Assembly: GCF_007989085.1 (NCBI RefSeq)
Contig: NZ_BJVJ01000003.1
Span: 1 to 64,000, forward strand
Length of the DNA: 64,000 nucleotides
Origin: Pseudonocardia sulfidoxydans NBRC 16205
Lineage (GTDB): Bacteria > Actinomycetota > Actinomycetes > Mycobacteriales > Pseudonocardiaceae
Direction: 5' to 3'
Shown here one piece after another: positions 16,827 through 25,102 of the stretch. The notes under the pieces are model-generated. The model was not told the origin of the DNA. It did no database searches and worked only from the letters and a program-made list of their open reading frames with translations. Numbering within the stretch: the stretch's first letter is position 1; each line of letters opens with the position of its first letter. The position numbers were made by a program, and so were the translations under genes.

Positions 16827-18412
16827 GCTTCTGGTGGCCGGACGCCCCCGGCCCCGAGCAGACCGTTCCGGAGCTTCTCGCCTCTCGCGTGCAGCGGGTC
16901 GGTGACGCGACGGCGTTGATCGCGCCGAGCCTCGTGACCGGCGGTGAGGTCGCGTGGAGCTACCGCGAGCTGGCCGACCGGGCCGCCGTCGCCGCCGCGG
17001 TGCTCGCTGCCGCCGGGGTGGGGCCGGGGGACCGGGTGGGCGTGCTCGTCGACAACGACGGCGCCGCCGAGGCCCACGTCGCGTATCACGCCGTGCACCG
17101 TCTCGGCGCGATCTGCGTGCCGCTCAACACCCGCTACGTCGCGCGGGAACTGGCGTACGTGCTCGGGTTCGTGATGCCGGCGGCGATCGTGCACGGGCCG
17201 CGGTTCCTTCCGTTGTTGCAGCAGGCCTCTGTCGACGCGGTCCTGCTCGACGTCTCCACCGGGTTGTTGGAGGCGGCGCACCCGACCGTCGACGCGGTGC
17301 GGGTCACCGGCGACGACGACGCCGACTGGTTGTTCACCTCCGGCACCACCGGCCGCCCGAAGGCGGTGGCGCTGAGCCATCGCGGGTCGGTGGCGTGTGG
17401 CTACCAGGGCGTCGGCGCGTGGGGGGTGCGGCCGGGAAGTGTCTACCAGTCGTTCGCGCCGTTCTTCACCAGCACCGGTAGCCACACCAACCTGCTCGGC
17501 TGCCTCGCCGCGGGGTGCACCTACGTCGTCGAACCGGAGTTCGACGTGCACGCCACCCTGGACCGGATGCAGCGGCATCGCGCGACGTCGGTCTTCCTGA
17601 TCTCGACGGTCCTCGCGCTGATCCTCGACCGGCGCACTCCCGCCGAGCTCGACGCCTACGACTTCTCCGCGCTGGAGCGGGTCTGTTACGGCGGCCAGCC
17701 GAGCAGCCAGGCGTTCTACCGGCGGATCCGGTCGGAGATCGGGGAGCGGTGGGGCGTCGAGCTCGTCAACATCTACGGGCTCACCGAGGGCGGGACGTCG
17801 GGAATCATGCTGGTCGACGACGACCACCCCGAGGCTCTGGAGCGCATGGGCGACAACGGGTTGTCGATCGGGCGGACCGGGTTCCGCGAGTGGGTGGGCG
17901 TGGAGGTGCGCCGTCCCGACGCGTCGCCGGTGAAACCGGGGGAGGTCGGGGAGCTGTGCCTGCGCAGTCCGTCGACGATGTCGCGCTATGTCTCCGATCT
18001 CGCCGCCACGCGACGTGCGCTGCCCGGGGACGGCTGGCTGCGCACCGGTGACATGGCCACCACCGACGACGCCGGGTTCGTCTACTTCGTCGACCGCAAC
18101 GCCGCGCTGATCCGCCGCGGCGGGCTGAACGTGTCGTCGGTCGAGGTGGAGGGTGTGCTGTTGGAGCACCCGGGCGTCGCGGAGGTGGCGGTGGTGCCGC
18201 TGCCCAACGAGGTGCTGGGCAGCGACGTCCGGGCCGTCGTGGTCGCGTCGGACCCCGCGCCCACCGCCGACGAGCTGGTCGACTGGTGCGTGCAGCGTCT
18301 CGCCGACTACAAGGTCCCGGCCCGGGTCGACTTCGTCGAGTCGTTGCCGCGCAACGGGATGAACCGCGTCATCAAGGGCGTCCTGACCGGGGACCCCGAC
18401 GCGCTTGCCTGA
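16823..18412 (+). CDS. AMP-dependent acyl/aryl-CoA synthetase
   Basis: 529 residues. Core adenylation motifs are present: A3 LFTSGTTGRPKAVALSH near 172, A5 NIYGLTEGG near 315, A7 GWLRTGDMA near 405, A8 RGGLNVSSVEVE near 430 and the catalytic Lys in NRVIKG close to the C-terminus. It activates a carboxylic acid to its CoA thioester via the adenylate. It is coupled to the CrtC-like gene and is followed, after a palindromic repeat, by LigAB-type dioxygenase genes, which suggests aromatic or terpenoid acid catabolism. Substrate unknown. Confidence 0.88.
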   Translation: MSFWWPDAPGPEQTVPELLASRVQRVGDATALIAPSLVTGGEVAWSYRELADRAAVAAAVLAAAGVGPGDRVGVLVDNDGAAEAHVAYHAVHRLGAICVPLNTRYVARELAYVLGFVMPAAIVHGPRFLPLLQQASVDAVLLDVSTGLLEAAHPTVDAVRVTGDDDADWLFTSGTTGRPKAVALSHRGSVACGYQGVGAWGVRPGSVYQSFAPFFTSTGSHTNLLGCLAAGCTYVVEPEFDVHATLDRMQRHRATSVFLISTVLALILDRRTPAELDAYDFSALERVCYGGQPSSQAFYRRIRSEIGERWGVELVNIYGLTEGGTSGIMLVDDDHPEALERMGDNGLSIGRTGFREWVGVEVRRPDASPVKPGEVGELCLRSPSTMSRYVSDLAATRRALPGDGWLRTGDMATTDDAGFVYFVDRNAALIRRGGLNVSSVEVEGVLLEHPGVAEVAVVPLPNEVLGSDVRAVVVASDPAPTADELVDWCVQRLADYKVPARVDFVESLPRNGMNRVIKGVLTGDPDALA

Positions 18413-18437
18413 TGACTGTCGTGACGAGCTGATCCGT

Positions 18438-18479
18438 TGTGAGTGGCGATGGTCGCTATAGCGACCATCGCCACTCACA
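18438..18479. repeat. 42-bp palindrome, copy 3
   Basis: Perfect palindrome 25 bases past the ligase stop. Core here is GGTCGCTATAGCGACC: an A-to-G change in the left arm is matched by T-to-C in the right arm, evidence that pairing is maintained. Confidence 0.9.
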
Positions 18480-18646
18480 GGGTCTGTTTGACGTACCCGA
18501 CCAGCGCGGGGGTCCGTCGTTTGTCGCACAGCACAACGGTCGGGTGCGTGATGGCCCCGGGCGCCGGCGGGGAATTACGGTCGGGGGACGACGGTCGCCG
18601 GTGTCCGTCCGCATCGGAGCGCCGGCCCGAGCTTGGGAGCGGCCAG

Positions 18647-19006
18647 ATGACGAGCCGGATCAGTCCGGACCTGCCGGGCACCTACGTGTTCGACGGCCCC
18701 ACCAGCCGCCGCGGCTTCCGCATGAACAAGCTGTTCATGTCGCTGCGCTCCGAGGCGGCCCGCACGGACTTCCTCGCCGACGAACCCGGCTACTGCGCGC
18801 GGTTCGGGCTCACCGACGACCAGACCGAGGCGGTGCTCGAGCGCGACTGGCAGGCGATGCTCGACCTGGGCGGCAGCATCTTCTACATCTACAAGCTCGC
18901 GATGATGGACGGGCACTCCATGCAGTACCTCGGCGGCGTCTTCACCGGCATGTCCGAGGCCGACTTCAAGGCCGCGATGCTCGCGGGAGGGCGCACCGAT
19001 GTCTGA
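18647..19006 (+). CDS. LigA-type alpha subunit of extradiol dioxygenase
   Basis: 119 residues from ATG at 18647, with GGGAG eight bases upstream. The segment FLADEPGYCARFGLTDDQTEAVLERDW and GGSIFYIYKLAMMDG are typical of the LigA family (PF07746), the small subunit of protocatechuate 4,5-dioxygenase that caps the active site. It overlaps the LigB gene by eight bases. An open frame runs further upstream into the palindrome but has no ribosome site. Confidence 0.87.
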   Translation: MTSRISPDLPGTYVFDGPTSRRGFRMNKLFMSLRSEAARTDFLADEPGYCARFGLTDDQTEAVLERDWQAMLDLGGSIFYIYKLAMMDGHSMQYLGGVFTGMSEADFKAAMLAGGRTDV

Positions 19007-19856
19007 GGTGATCTGGGGGCTGGCGACGTCGCACGTCCCGTCGATCGGGGCCGCGATGGACCGTGGTGTGACGGCTGACCCGGTGTGGGCGCCGCTGTTC
19101 GAGGGCTACGCCCCGGCCCGGGAGTGGCTGGCCGACAACACGCCCGACGTCGCGATCCTGGTCTACAACGACCACGCCAACGGCATCGATCTCGACATCG
19201 TGCCGACCTTCGCCATCGGCACCGCGGAGCGCTACGAGGTAGCCGACGAGGGCTTCGGCCGCCGCCCTGTTCCGGACGTCGTGGGCTCCCCGGAGCTGTC
19301 GTTCCACCTGCTGCAGAACCTGATGGACGACGGTTTCGACCTCACCGTCTTCCAGGAGCTCGACGTCGACCACGGGTTCACGGTGCCGCTGTCGGTGTGG
19401 ACGCCCCAACCCGGCGACGCCTGGCCCTGCCCGGTGGTGCCGTTGCTGGTCAACGTCATCCAGTACCCGCAGCCCACGGCGGCCCGCTGCTACGCGCTGG
19501 GCAAGGCGCTGGGGCGGGCGATCGCGTCGTTCGAGGGGGCGCGGACCGTCGGCATCCTCGGCACCGGCGGCATGTCGCACCAGCTCGCGGGCGCCCGTGC
19601 CGGATTCATCAACCCGCGGTTCGACGCCATGTTCCTCGATGCCATCGAGAACGACCCCGAGAAGCTCGCCGCTCTCACCCGCGAGGACTTCATCCGCGAG
19701 GCGGGCTCGGAGGGCATCGAGCTGATCATGTGGCTGGTGATGCGGGGGGCGATGAACGCGCAGGTCCGCAAGGTGCACAGCGCCTACCATGTCCCCGCGT
19801 CCAACACCGCTGCCGGTCTGGCGCTGTTCGACAACCGCACGGCCCAGCCCGCCTGA
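18999..19856 (+). CDS. LigB-type catalytic subunit of class III extradiol dioxygenase
   Basis: 285 residues. Residues aligned by eye with LigB of protocatechuate 4,5-dioxygenase: His12 (SHVPS), His59 (NDHANG) and Glu241 as iron ligands, His125 (DVDHG) and His194 (GMSHQ) as catalytic histidines. With LigA it should open a catechol-type ring next to one hydroxyl using Fe(II) and O2. Substrate (protocatechuate, gallate or another catechol) cannot be read from the sequence. The stop is four bases before palindrome copy 4. Confidence 0.88.
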   Translation: MSEVIWGLATSHVPSIGAAMDRGVTADPVWAPLFEGYAPAREWLADNTPDVAILVYNDHANGIDLDIVPTFAIGTAERYEVADEGFGRRPVPDVVGSPELSFHLLQNLMDDGFDLTVFQELDVDHGFTVPLSVWTPQPGDAWPCPVVPLLVNVIQYPQPTAARCYALGKALGRAIASFEGARTVGILGTGGMSHQLAGARAGFINPRFDAMFLDAIENDPEKLAALTREDFIREAGSEGIELIMWLVMRGAMNAQVRKVHSAYHVPASNTAAGLALFDNRTAQPA

Positions 19857-19860
19857 CCCT

Positions 19861-19900
19861 GTGAGTGGCGATAGTCGCCATGGCGACTATCGCCACTCAC
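19861..19900. repeat. 40-bp palindrome, copy 4
   Basis: Perfect palindrome between the convergent LigB-type gene (+) and the small HTH gene (-). The centre is CCATGG instead of CTATAG, a symmetrical double change. Confidence 0.92.
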
Positions 19901-19972
19901 GACCGTCTACGTCAGGTCGACACCTGGGCACGGGCCCGCGCGGGGCGGTGGCACTGCGCCAACCGACCCCGC

Positions 19973-20350
19973 TCAGGCCTCCCACTCGGCGACCAGCCAC
20001 TCGCAGATCTCGGCCTCCGTCTTGTCCGGGAACGAGTGTGCGAACGCGGCGAGGGTCCGCGTCGCCTCGGCCCGGTCGAAACCGCGCGCGCGGGCGAGCT
20101 CGAAGTACCTGCGCTGCAACGCCGTCGGCCTTCCGCCGCCCGCACCCCGGCCCGGCAGGCCGTCCCGCCAGCGCTCGATCTCGTCCACCCTGTCCTCCGC
20201 CCAGCCGGGAGCCCCGTCGACCTCGACGTCCGGTTCCGGGAAGGGATGGGCCGATCCCCCGGGGTGGCGGCCTCGCCACTTGTGGACCGCGTGCCGGCTC
20301 ACCCCGAGCGCCTCGGCCACGCCGATCACTCCGAGGTAGCGCCGCGTCAT
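19973..20350 (-). CDS. small helix-turn-helix protein
   Basis: 125 residues. The N-terminal 30 residues (LGVIGVAEALGVSRHAVHKWRGRH) are a MerR/AlpA-like helix-turn-helix; the rest is charged and may be helical (ALQRRYFELARARGFDRAEAT). Unknown function; possibly a DNA-binding protein of an old mobile element, but no partner gene is present. No obvious ribosome site. Confidence 0.6.
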   Translation of the reverse strand: MTRRYLGVIGVAEALGVSRHAVHKWRGRHPGGSAHPFPEPDVEVDGAPGWAEDRVDEIERWRDGLPGRGAGGGRPTALQRRYFELARARGFDRAEATRTLAAFAHSFPDKTEAEICEWLVAEWEA

Positions 20351-20510
20351 GCGCGCACGATCTCACGTCCGAACATCGTCTCTGTAGTGGACGACGTTAG
20401 ACGGTCCGACGGAACGTCGTCAACGGGAGAGACGAGGATCCGACGACGTGCCGCGAATGCTGCTGTGCGGGGGCGATTCCGGCCGTCGCTCGCGGCCTGA
20501 GAGATTCGCG

Positions 20511-20558
20511 CGCAACCTCACGGTCGCCACGTCGCCGCGATACAGCAGTGAGGTTGCG
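20511..20558. repeat. hairpin repeat (CGCAACCTCAC family), copy 1
   Basis: Perfect 11-bp inverted repeat CGCAACCTCAC/GTGAGGTTGCG. A related copy with the same left 16 bases (adding GGTCG) is at 25797-25846. It lies between the divergent HTH and nitrilase genes, just upstream of the nitrilase promoter. Confidence 0.65.
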
Positions 20559-20580
20559 GCCGGGTCGTGCGTCGCCGGGT

Positions 20581-20586
20581 TAGGGT
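20581..20586 (+). promoter_or_regulatory. -10 element of the nitrilase promoter
   Basis: TAGGGT, eight bases before ATG at 20595 (or five before an in-frame GTG at 20592). Leaderless type. Confidence 0.55.
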
Positions 20587-20594
20587 CGTCCGTG

Positions 20595-21410
20595 ATGCGC
20601 ATCGCCCTCGCCCAGATCGCCGCCACGACCGACCCCGCGGCCAACCTCGACCTCGTCCGCGACGGGGTCCGCCGCGCCGCCGACGCGGGCGCCCGGATCG
20701 TCGCGTTCCCCGAGGCGACGATGTGCCGCTTCGGGATCCCGCTCGGCCCGATCGCCGAGAAGCTCGACGGGCCCTGGGCCACCGCCGTCCGCGACGCGGC
20801 CGCGTCCGCCGGGATCACCGTCGTCACCGGGATGTTCACCCCCGCCGACGGCCGCGTCCGCAACACCCTGCTCGTCACCGGCGGCGGGGTCGAGGCGTCC
20901 TACGACAAGATCCACCTCTACGACGCGTTCGGGTTCGCCGAGTCCGCCACCGTCGCCGCCGGCGACACCCCGGTCACCGTGACCGTCGACGGTCGCACGG
21001 TCGGCCTCGCCACCTGCTACGACGTGCGGTTCCCCGCCCTGTTCCAGCGGCTCGCCGCCGAGGGTGCCGACGCGATCGTGCTCCCCGCGTCGTGGGGTGC
21101 GGGGGAGGGCAAGGTCGCGCAGTGGGAGCTGCTCGTGCGCGCGCGGGCGCTGGACTCCGGCACGTTCGTCGCCGCGTGCGGGCAGGCCGACCCGACGACC
21201 GTCGGCGGACAGCACGGGAAGGCGCCGACCGGGGTGGGGCACAGCCTCGTCGCCGGCCCGAACGGCGCGGTCCTCGACGCACTGGGCCCGGAGCCCGGGC
21301 TGCTCGTCGTCGACGTCGACCTCGACGCCGCCGTCCCCACCCGCACCGCGACCGGCGTCATCGCCAACGCCCGCGACACCCGTCAGGGGGCGTCGGCGAT
21401 CTTTCGCTGA
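20595..21410 (+). CDS. carbon-nitrogen hydrolase (nitrilase superfamily, Nit2-like)
   Basis: 271 residues. The catalytic triad is visible: Glu40 (FPEAT), Lys105 (YDKIHLYD) and Cys141 (CYDVRFP). The subgroup with DKIHLYDAFG and CYDVRFPALF is that of omega-amidase/Nit2 and deaminated glutathione amidase, which hydrolyse small amides. Monocistronic with a leaderless promoter; it converges on the remnant adenosine deaminase gene, overlapping its last codons. Confidence 0.88.
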   Translation: MRIALAQIAATTDPAANLDLVRDGVRRAADAGARIVAFPEATMCRFGIPLGPIAEKLDGPWATAVRDAAASAGITVVTGMFTPADGRVRNTLLVTGGGVEASYDKIHLYDAFGFAESATVAAGDTPVTVTVDGRTVGLATCYDVRFPALFQRLAAEGADAIVLPASWGAGEGKVAQWELLVRARALDSGTFVAACGQADPTTVGGQHGKAPTGVGHSLVAGPNGAVLDALGPEPGLLVVDVDLDAAVPTRTATGVIANARDTRQGASAIFR

Positions 21411-21676
21411 GCTGCGTCGACCGCTGCGATCCCGGCGGCAACCTGCTCTGCCGGCGTGAACGACGCGGTGAAACTGTTGCGCGCCGACGCGGCCGGCGGT
21501 GCCGTCGACAGACCGAGCGCGGCGTGGTTGTCGGCGACGTACCCGCCGAAGCAGGGCGGGTCGTCGGAGTTGACCGACGTGACGACGCCCGCTTCGTGCA
21601 ACGCCCGGACCGGGTAGTCGTCGAGGTGGACGTGCAGCTCCGCCTTGGGCAGCGCCTCGGCGACGCCGGCGCTCAT
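21383..21676 (-). pseudogene. adenosine deaminase, internal deletion remnant
   Basis: 97 codons. The first part, ALPKAELHVHL, is the N-terminal metal-binding motif of adenosine deaminase; it runs straight into DYPVRALHEAGVVTSVNSDD and PCFGGYVADNHAA, which belong to the C-terminal end (SDDP metal motif). Normal members are about 330-350 residues, so some 230 residues are missing while the frame is kept. ATG at 21676 overlaps the GntR stop (ATGA), suggesting the intact gene was the second cistron of that operon. The product lacks most of the barrel and should be inactive. Confidence 0.72.
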
Positions 21677-22371
21677 CCGGCCCCGACGGTGCTGCCCGAC
21701 GCTGCGGCGTTGTCGATGTGGCGCTCGCACACCGCGGTCGCGGCGGCGGCGTCGCCCGCGGCCAACGCCGCGACGAGCTCGCCCAGCTCGGCCACCGACT
21801 CCTCCGGCCGACCGGGCCGCGACAGCGACCGCGCCCGCAGCAGCCGGACCCTCGCCTGCAGCTGTCCGAGCAGCGTCCGGATCGTCGAACTGCCGGCGCC
21901 GTCGAGCAGCGCGGCGTAGAAGACGTCCTTGGCGCGCAACAGGTCCAGGATGTCGTCGGGCCGGTCGCGCGCCGCGTCGGCGAACGCCTGGTGGGCTGTG
22001 GCCAGGGCCGCGTGGTCGGCGGGGGAGGCGTAGGCGATGAACCGGCGCGCCGCCAGACCTTCCAACGTCGCCCGCACCTCGTAGAGCTCGGCGGCCTCCG
22101 CGGGCCCCGGCACGTCGACGACCGCGCCCCGCTGTGGCACGATCCGCACCAGCCCCTCACCCTCCAGGCTGCGCAGCACCTCCCGGATGGTCGCCCGCGA
22201 CACCCCGGTGACCTCCATCAGTTCCCGCTCCACGAGCCGCTGCTCCGGGGCGAACCTGAACTCCAGGATCGCGCGCCGCAGCGCGTCGGTGATCTGCTCG
22301 CGCAGAGGCGCCGCGATGCGACGTCCGCCGACCGGGCCCAGCACGTCGGCGGGCAGGCCGGCAGGGCTCAT
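21673..22371 (-). CDS. GntR-family transcriptional regulator with FCD domain
   Basis: 232 residues. The winged helix-turn-helix lies near residues 20-80 (PLREQITDALRRAILEFRF, then VSRATIREVLRSLEGEGLV); the rest is an all-helical FCD ligand domain with ELYEVRATLEGLAARR. ATG at 22371 is chosen over an upstream GTG because TACGGT lies exactly six bases before it. Coupled to the broken adenosine deaminase gene, it may regulate purine or nucleoside use. Confidence 0.85.
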   Translation of the reverse strand: MSPAGLPADVLGPVGGRRIAAPLREQITDALRRAILEFRFAPEQRLVERELMEVTGVSRATIREVLRSLEGEGLVRIVPQRGAVVDVPGPAEAAELYEVRATLEGLAARRFIAYASPADHAALATAHQAFADAARDRPDDILDLLRAKDVFYAALLDGAGSSTIRTLLGQLQARVRLLRARSLSRPGRPEESVAELGELVAALAAGDAAAATAVCERHIDNAAASGSTVGAG

Positions 22372-22377
22372 CCCGTC

Positions 22378-22383
22378 ACCGTA
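22378..22383 (-). promoter_or_regulatory. -10 element of the gntR promoter
   Basis: TACGGT on the minus strand, six bases before ATG at 22371; leaderless type. Confidence 0.55.
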
Positions 22384-22410
22384 CTTCACGGGGCACGGTC
22401 CGCAGCAGGG

Positions 22411-23172
22411 TCAGGACAGGACGAGATCCTGCGGTTCCTCGTGCGGGCCGACCGCCACCGACGCGACCGCCGCGTGGGCGTCCGACCGCAACGTGTAGGT
22501 CCCCGCCGGGACGGCGTCGAAGCGGTAGCCACCGTCGGCGCCCGTGCTCGTGGCGGCCACCGGGCGGCCGGTCCCGTCGAGCAGGACCAGGCCCAGCCCG
22601 GCCACCGGGCCGTCGCCGGACACGGTGCCCGCCAACGCCCCCCGCGTCCGGACGGGCAGGTCGACGACCTGGTCGCTGCCGTCGAGGCCGGCGTCACGGT
22701 CGATGCCGCGCGCCACTGGGTCGGCACCCGGTGCGGCCACGACGATCGTGATCGCGGCGTCCACACCTCCGAGCCGGTAGGTGCCGTCGGGATCGGAGAT
22801 CGTCGTCGCGACGACGTCGCCGCCCGCGTCGAGCGCCACGACGGTCGCGGCGGCGACAGGGGAGCCCGTGTCGGGGTCGCGGACCACACCCCGCACCCCG
22901 GCGATCGGCTCCAGCACGACCGACAGCGACGGCGTCGCGTGCCCGGCCGCCACCCGCACCGTCAGCGCCCGGGGCCGGTGCCCCGAGTGGTGCACGATCA
23001 GCACGTAGCGGCCGGGGGCGACGTCGTCGAAGCCGAAATGGCCTTCGGGGGTCCGGGCGACGCGGCCGACCTGCGTGCCGGCACCGTCGGTCAGGGTGAG
23101 GACGGCGTCGTCGAGGGGGGTGGTGCCGGACCGGACGACGCCCGTCACCCGGCCGTCCTCCTGGGCGCTCAC
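22411..23172 (-). CDS. soluble protein of repeated carboxypeptidase-regulatory-like domains
   Basis: 253 residues from GTG at 23172, overlapping the MFS stop by four bases. It is made of about three beta-sandwich units, each with the pattern GRVTGVVRSG / GVRGVVRDPDTGSPV / GALAGTVSGDGPV followed by a DGxYRxxxVPAGxY-like turn (EGHFGFDDVAPGRY, DGTYRLGGV, DGGYRFDAVPAGTY). No signal peptide or membrane helix. The same kind of domain is fused to the C-terminus of the upstream transporter, so the two proteins probably work together, perhaps binding a sugar or peptide at the membrane. Function unknown. Confidence 0.75.
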   Translation of the reverse strand: MSAQEDGRVTGVVRSGTTPLDDAVLTLTDGAGTQVGRVARTPEGHFGFDDVAPGRYVLIVHHSGHRPRALTVRVAAGHATPSLSVVLEPIAGVRGVVRDPDTGSPVAAATVVALDAGGDVVATTISDPDGTYRLGGVDAAITIVVAAPGADPVARGIDRDAGLDGSDQVVDLPVRTRGALAGTVSGDGPVAGLGLVLLDGTGRPVAATSTGADGGYRFDAVPAGTYTLRSDAHAAVASVAVGPHEEPQDLVLS

Positions 23173-24953
23173 GACGGGTCCGTCGCGGTGACGGCCGGCG
23201 CTGCGACGCTCGGTTCGGCGCCGGCCGTCACCGCGTGCGCCGGTGTGGAGGGGGGTGGGCCGGGCAGGACGACGTCGTGCCGGGTCTCGGCGGCCCGGAC
23301 CGCGACGACCTCGTGCACCGCGGGCAGCCGCGTCGCCACCAGGGTGAGCGGCTCGGCCGGCACGTCGGTGAGGCGGTAGCGGCCGTCGGCGGCCGCGCGG
23401 GTCGAGCCGACGACGCTGCCGTCCGCGGCGTGCGCCGTGACGGTGACGACGCCGGGTCCGTCCGCGCCGACCACACGTCCCTGCAGGGTCCGCGCGGGCC
23501 GGGCAGGTGCGTCGCGATGTGCGAGTGCGTCCACGACAACTGGTTCGACCGGGGCGGTGCGCTTTGCCGCCGCCCGCCGCGGCAGGAACGTCGCGACCGC
23601 GAACGCCACGACCGCGGCCCCCGCGCCGATGGCCAGCACCACACGGAACGCGTTCTGGGTCGGCAGCGCGACCGGGCCGAGCGCCATCGTCATGTGCGCC
23701 AGGATGACGCCCGCGACGGCGCTCGCCACCGACGTGCCGATCGAGCGCATGAGGGTGTTGACGCTGTTGGCCGACGCCGTCTCCGACACGTCGACCGCGC
23801 CCATGATCAGCGCGGGCATCGCGCCGTAGCCGATGCCGATGCCGGCGCCGATCACGATCGACACGACGATGAAGTGCCACACGTGCGCCATCAGCAGGAT
23901 CGTCAGCACGTACCCGACCGCGACGATCAGCGCCGCGACCATCAGCGTCGTCCGCGGCCCGTAGGTGCGCGACAGCTTGGCCGACAGCGGAGCCGTCGCG
24001 ATCATGACCAGACCGCTCGGCGCCATGATGAGGCCGACGTCGAGCATGCTGAGGCCGAGGCCGAACCCGGTCTGGGGCGGCAGCTGCATCAGCTGGGGCA
24101 ACACCAGCGACATGGCGAACATCGCGAACCCGAACACCGCCGACGCGACGTTGGTCAGCAGCACCTGCTTGCGGGCGAACGTGCGCAGGTCGACCAGCGG
24201 CGACGGGCGGCGCAGCTCCCAGAACGCCCACGCCACGAAGACCACGACCGCGCCGGCGAACAGGCCCAGGGTCGCCCCACTCGCCCAGCCCCAGTCGCCA
24301 CCCTTGGAGATCGCGAGCAGCAACGCCATCAACGCGACCGACAACCCGAGCGCACCGACGAGGTCGAACCGGCCACCCGCGCGCAGCGGCGACTCCGGGA
24401 CCAGCATCAGCACCAGCCCCAGCGCGATCACGCCGAGCCCCGCCGACACCCAGAACAACACGTGCCAGCTGGCTTCCTCGGCGATCAACGCCGCCAGCGG
24501 GAGGCCGAGCGCACCACCGATGCCCAGGGAGGCGCTCATCATCGCGACGGCCGAACCGAGCCGTTCCGACGGCAGCTCGTCACGCATGATGCTGATGCCC
24601 AGCGGGATCACGGCCGCCGACAGGCCCTGCAGGGTGCGGCCGATGATCGCCGGTGTGAGGCTGTCGGCCAGCGCGGTGACGACCGAGCCGGCGACGAGGA
24701 CGACCAGGCTGATCAGCAGCATCCGGCGCTTGCCGAACATGTCGCCGAGCCGGCCCACCGTGGGGGTGGCGACGGCGGCGGCGAGCAGGGTCGCGGTGAT
24801 CACCCAGGCCGTGTCGGCGCTCGACGCGTTCACCAGCGTGGGCAGCTGGGGGACCAGCGGGATGATCACCGTCTGCATCAGCGCCACGACGATGCCGGCG
24901 AACGCCAGTACGGCGACGACGGCGTTCGGACGGACGGTGCGGTGTGCGGTCAC
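23169..24953 (-). CDS. MFS drug-efflux-type transporter fused to a carboxypeptidase-regulatory-like domain
   Basis: 594 residues from GTG at 24953. About the first 460 residues form a multi-helix MFS/DHA2-type transporter with the loop motif GRLGDMFGKRRML and a proline-rich export motif region (GLSAAVIPLGISI). After a basic linker (FLPRRAAAKRTAP) comes an Ig-like domain (LQGRVVGADGPGVV, DGRYRLTDVPAEPL) and a Pro/Ala/Thr tail, which is unusual for MFS proteins. It is divergent from a TetR gene with two dyads between, the usual layout of a repressor-controlled efflux pump. Confidence 0.85.
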   Translation of the reverse strand: MTAHRTVRPNAVVAVLAFAGIVVALMQTVIIPLVPQLPTLVNASSADTAWVITATLLAAAVATPTVGRLGDMFGKRRMLLISLVVLVAGSVVTALADSLTPAIIGRTLQGLSAAVIPLGISIMRDELPSERLGSAVAMMSASLGIGGALGLPLAALIAEEASWHVLFWVSAGLGVIALGLVLMLVPESPLRAGGRFDLVGALGLSVALMALLLAISKGGDWGWASGATLGLFAGAVVVFVAWAFWELRRPSPLVDLRTFARKQVLLTNVASAVFGFAMFAMSLVLPQLMQLPPQTGFGLGLSMLDVGLIMAPSGLVMIATAPLSAKLSRTYGPRTTLMVAALIVAVGYVLTILLMAHVWHFIVVSIVIGAGIGIGYGAMPALIMGAVDVSETASANSVNTLMRSIGTSVASAVAGVILAHMTMALGPVALPTQNAFRVVLAIGAGAAVVAFAVATFLPRRAAAKRTAPVEPVVVDALAHRDAPARPARTLQGRVVGADGPGVVTVTAHAADGSVVGSTRAAADGRYRLTDVPAEPLTLVATRLPAVHEVVAVRAAETRHDVVLPGPPPSTPAHAVTAGAEPSVAAPAVTATDPS

Positions 24954-24977
24954 GAAAACTCCGGGGACGAGGCCAGT

Positions 24978-24993
24978 TCAATCAACTGATTGA
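24978..24993. promoter_or_regulatory. TetR operator 1 in the MFS/tetR intergenic region
   Basis: TCAATCA-AC-TGATTGA, perfect seven-base arms, 25 bases upstream of the MFS start. Expected site for the adjacent TetR protein. Confidence 0.6.
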
Positions 24994-25033
24994 GAGAAGG
25001 CTGTCACCGGAGCGGGGCGGTGTCAGCGTCCGA

Positions 25034-25058
25034 TGAGTTAAATCACTCGGTTGACTCA
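25034..25058. promoter_or_regulatory. TetR operator 2 in the MFS/tetR intergenic region
   Basis: TGAGTTAA and TTGACTCA with a nine-base spacer; seven of eight positions match. It covers a possible -35 (TTGACT) for the tetR gene. Confidence 0.45.
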
Positions 25059-25102
25059 ATCCCGGGGGCGCGGGTTCACTGGACCGAGACGTGGAGGTGA
25101 TC

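Noticed and set aside
22411..24231. 606-codon minus-strand frame joining the Ig-like protein to sequence inside the MFS gene
   Set aside because: Upstream of GTG 23172 the frame is out of phase with the MFS protein and gives Arg/Ala-rich nonsense; only the part after 23172 is coding.
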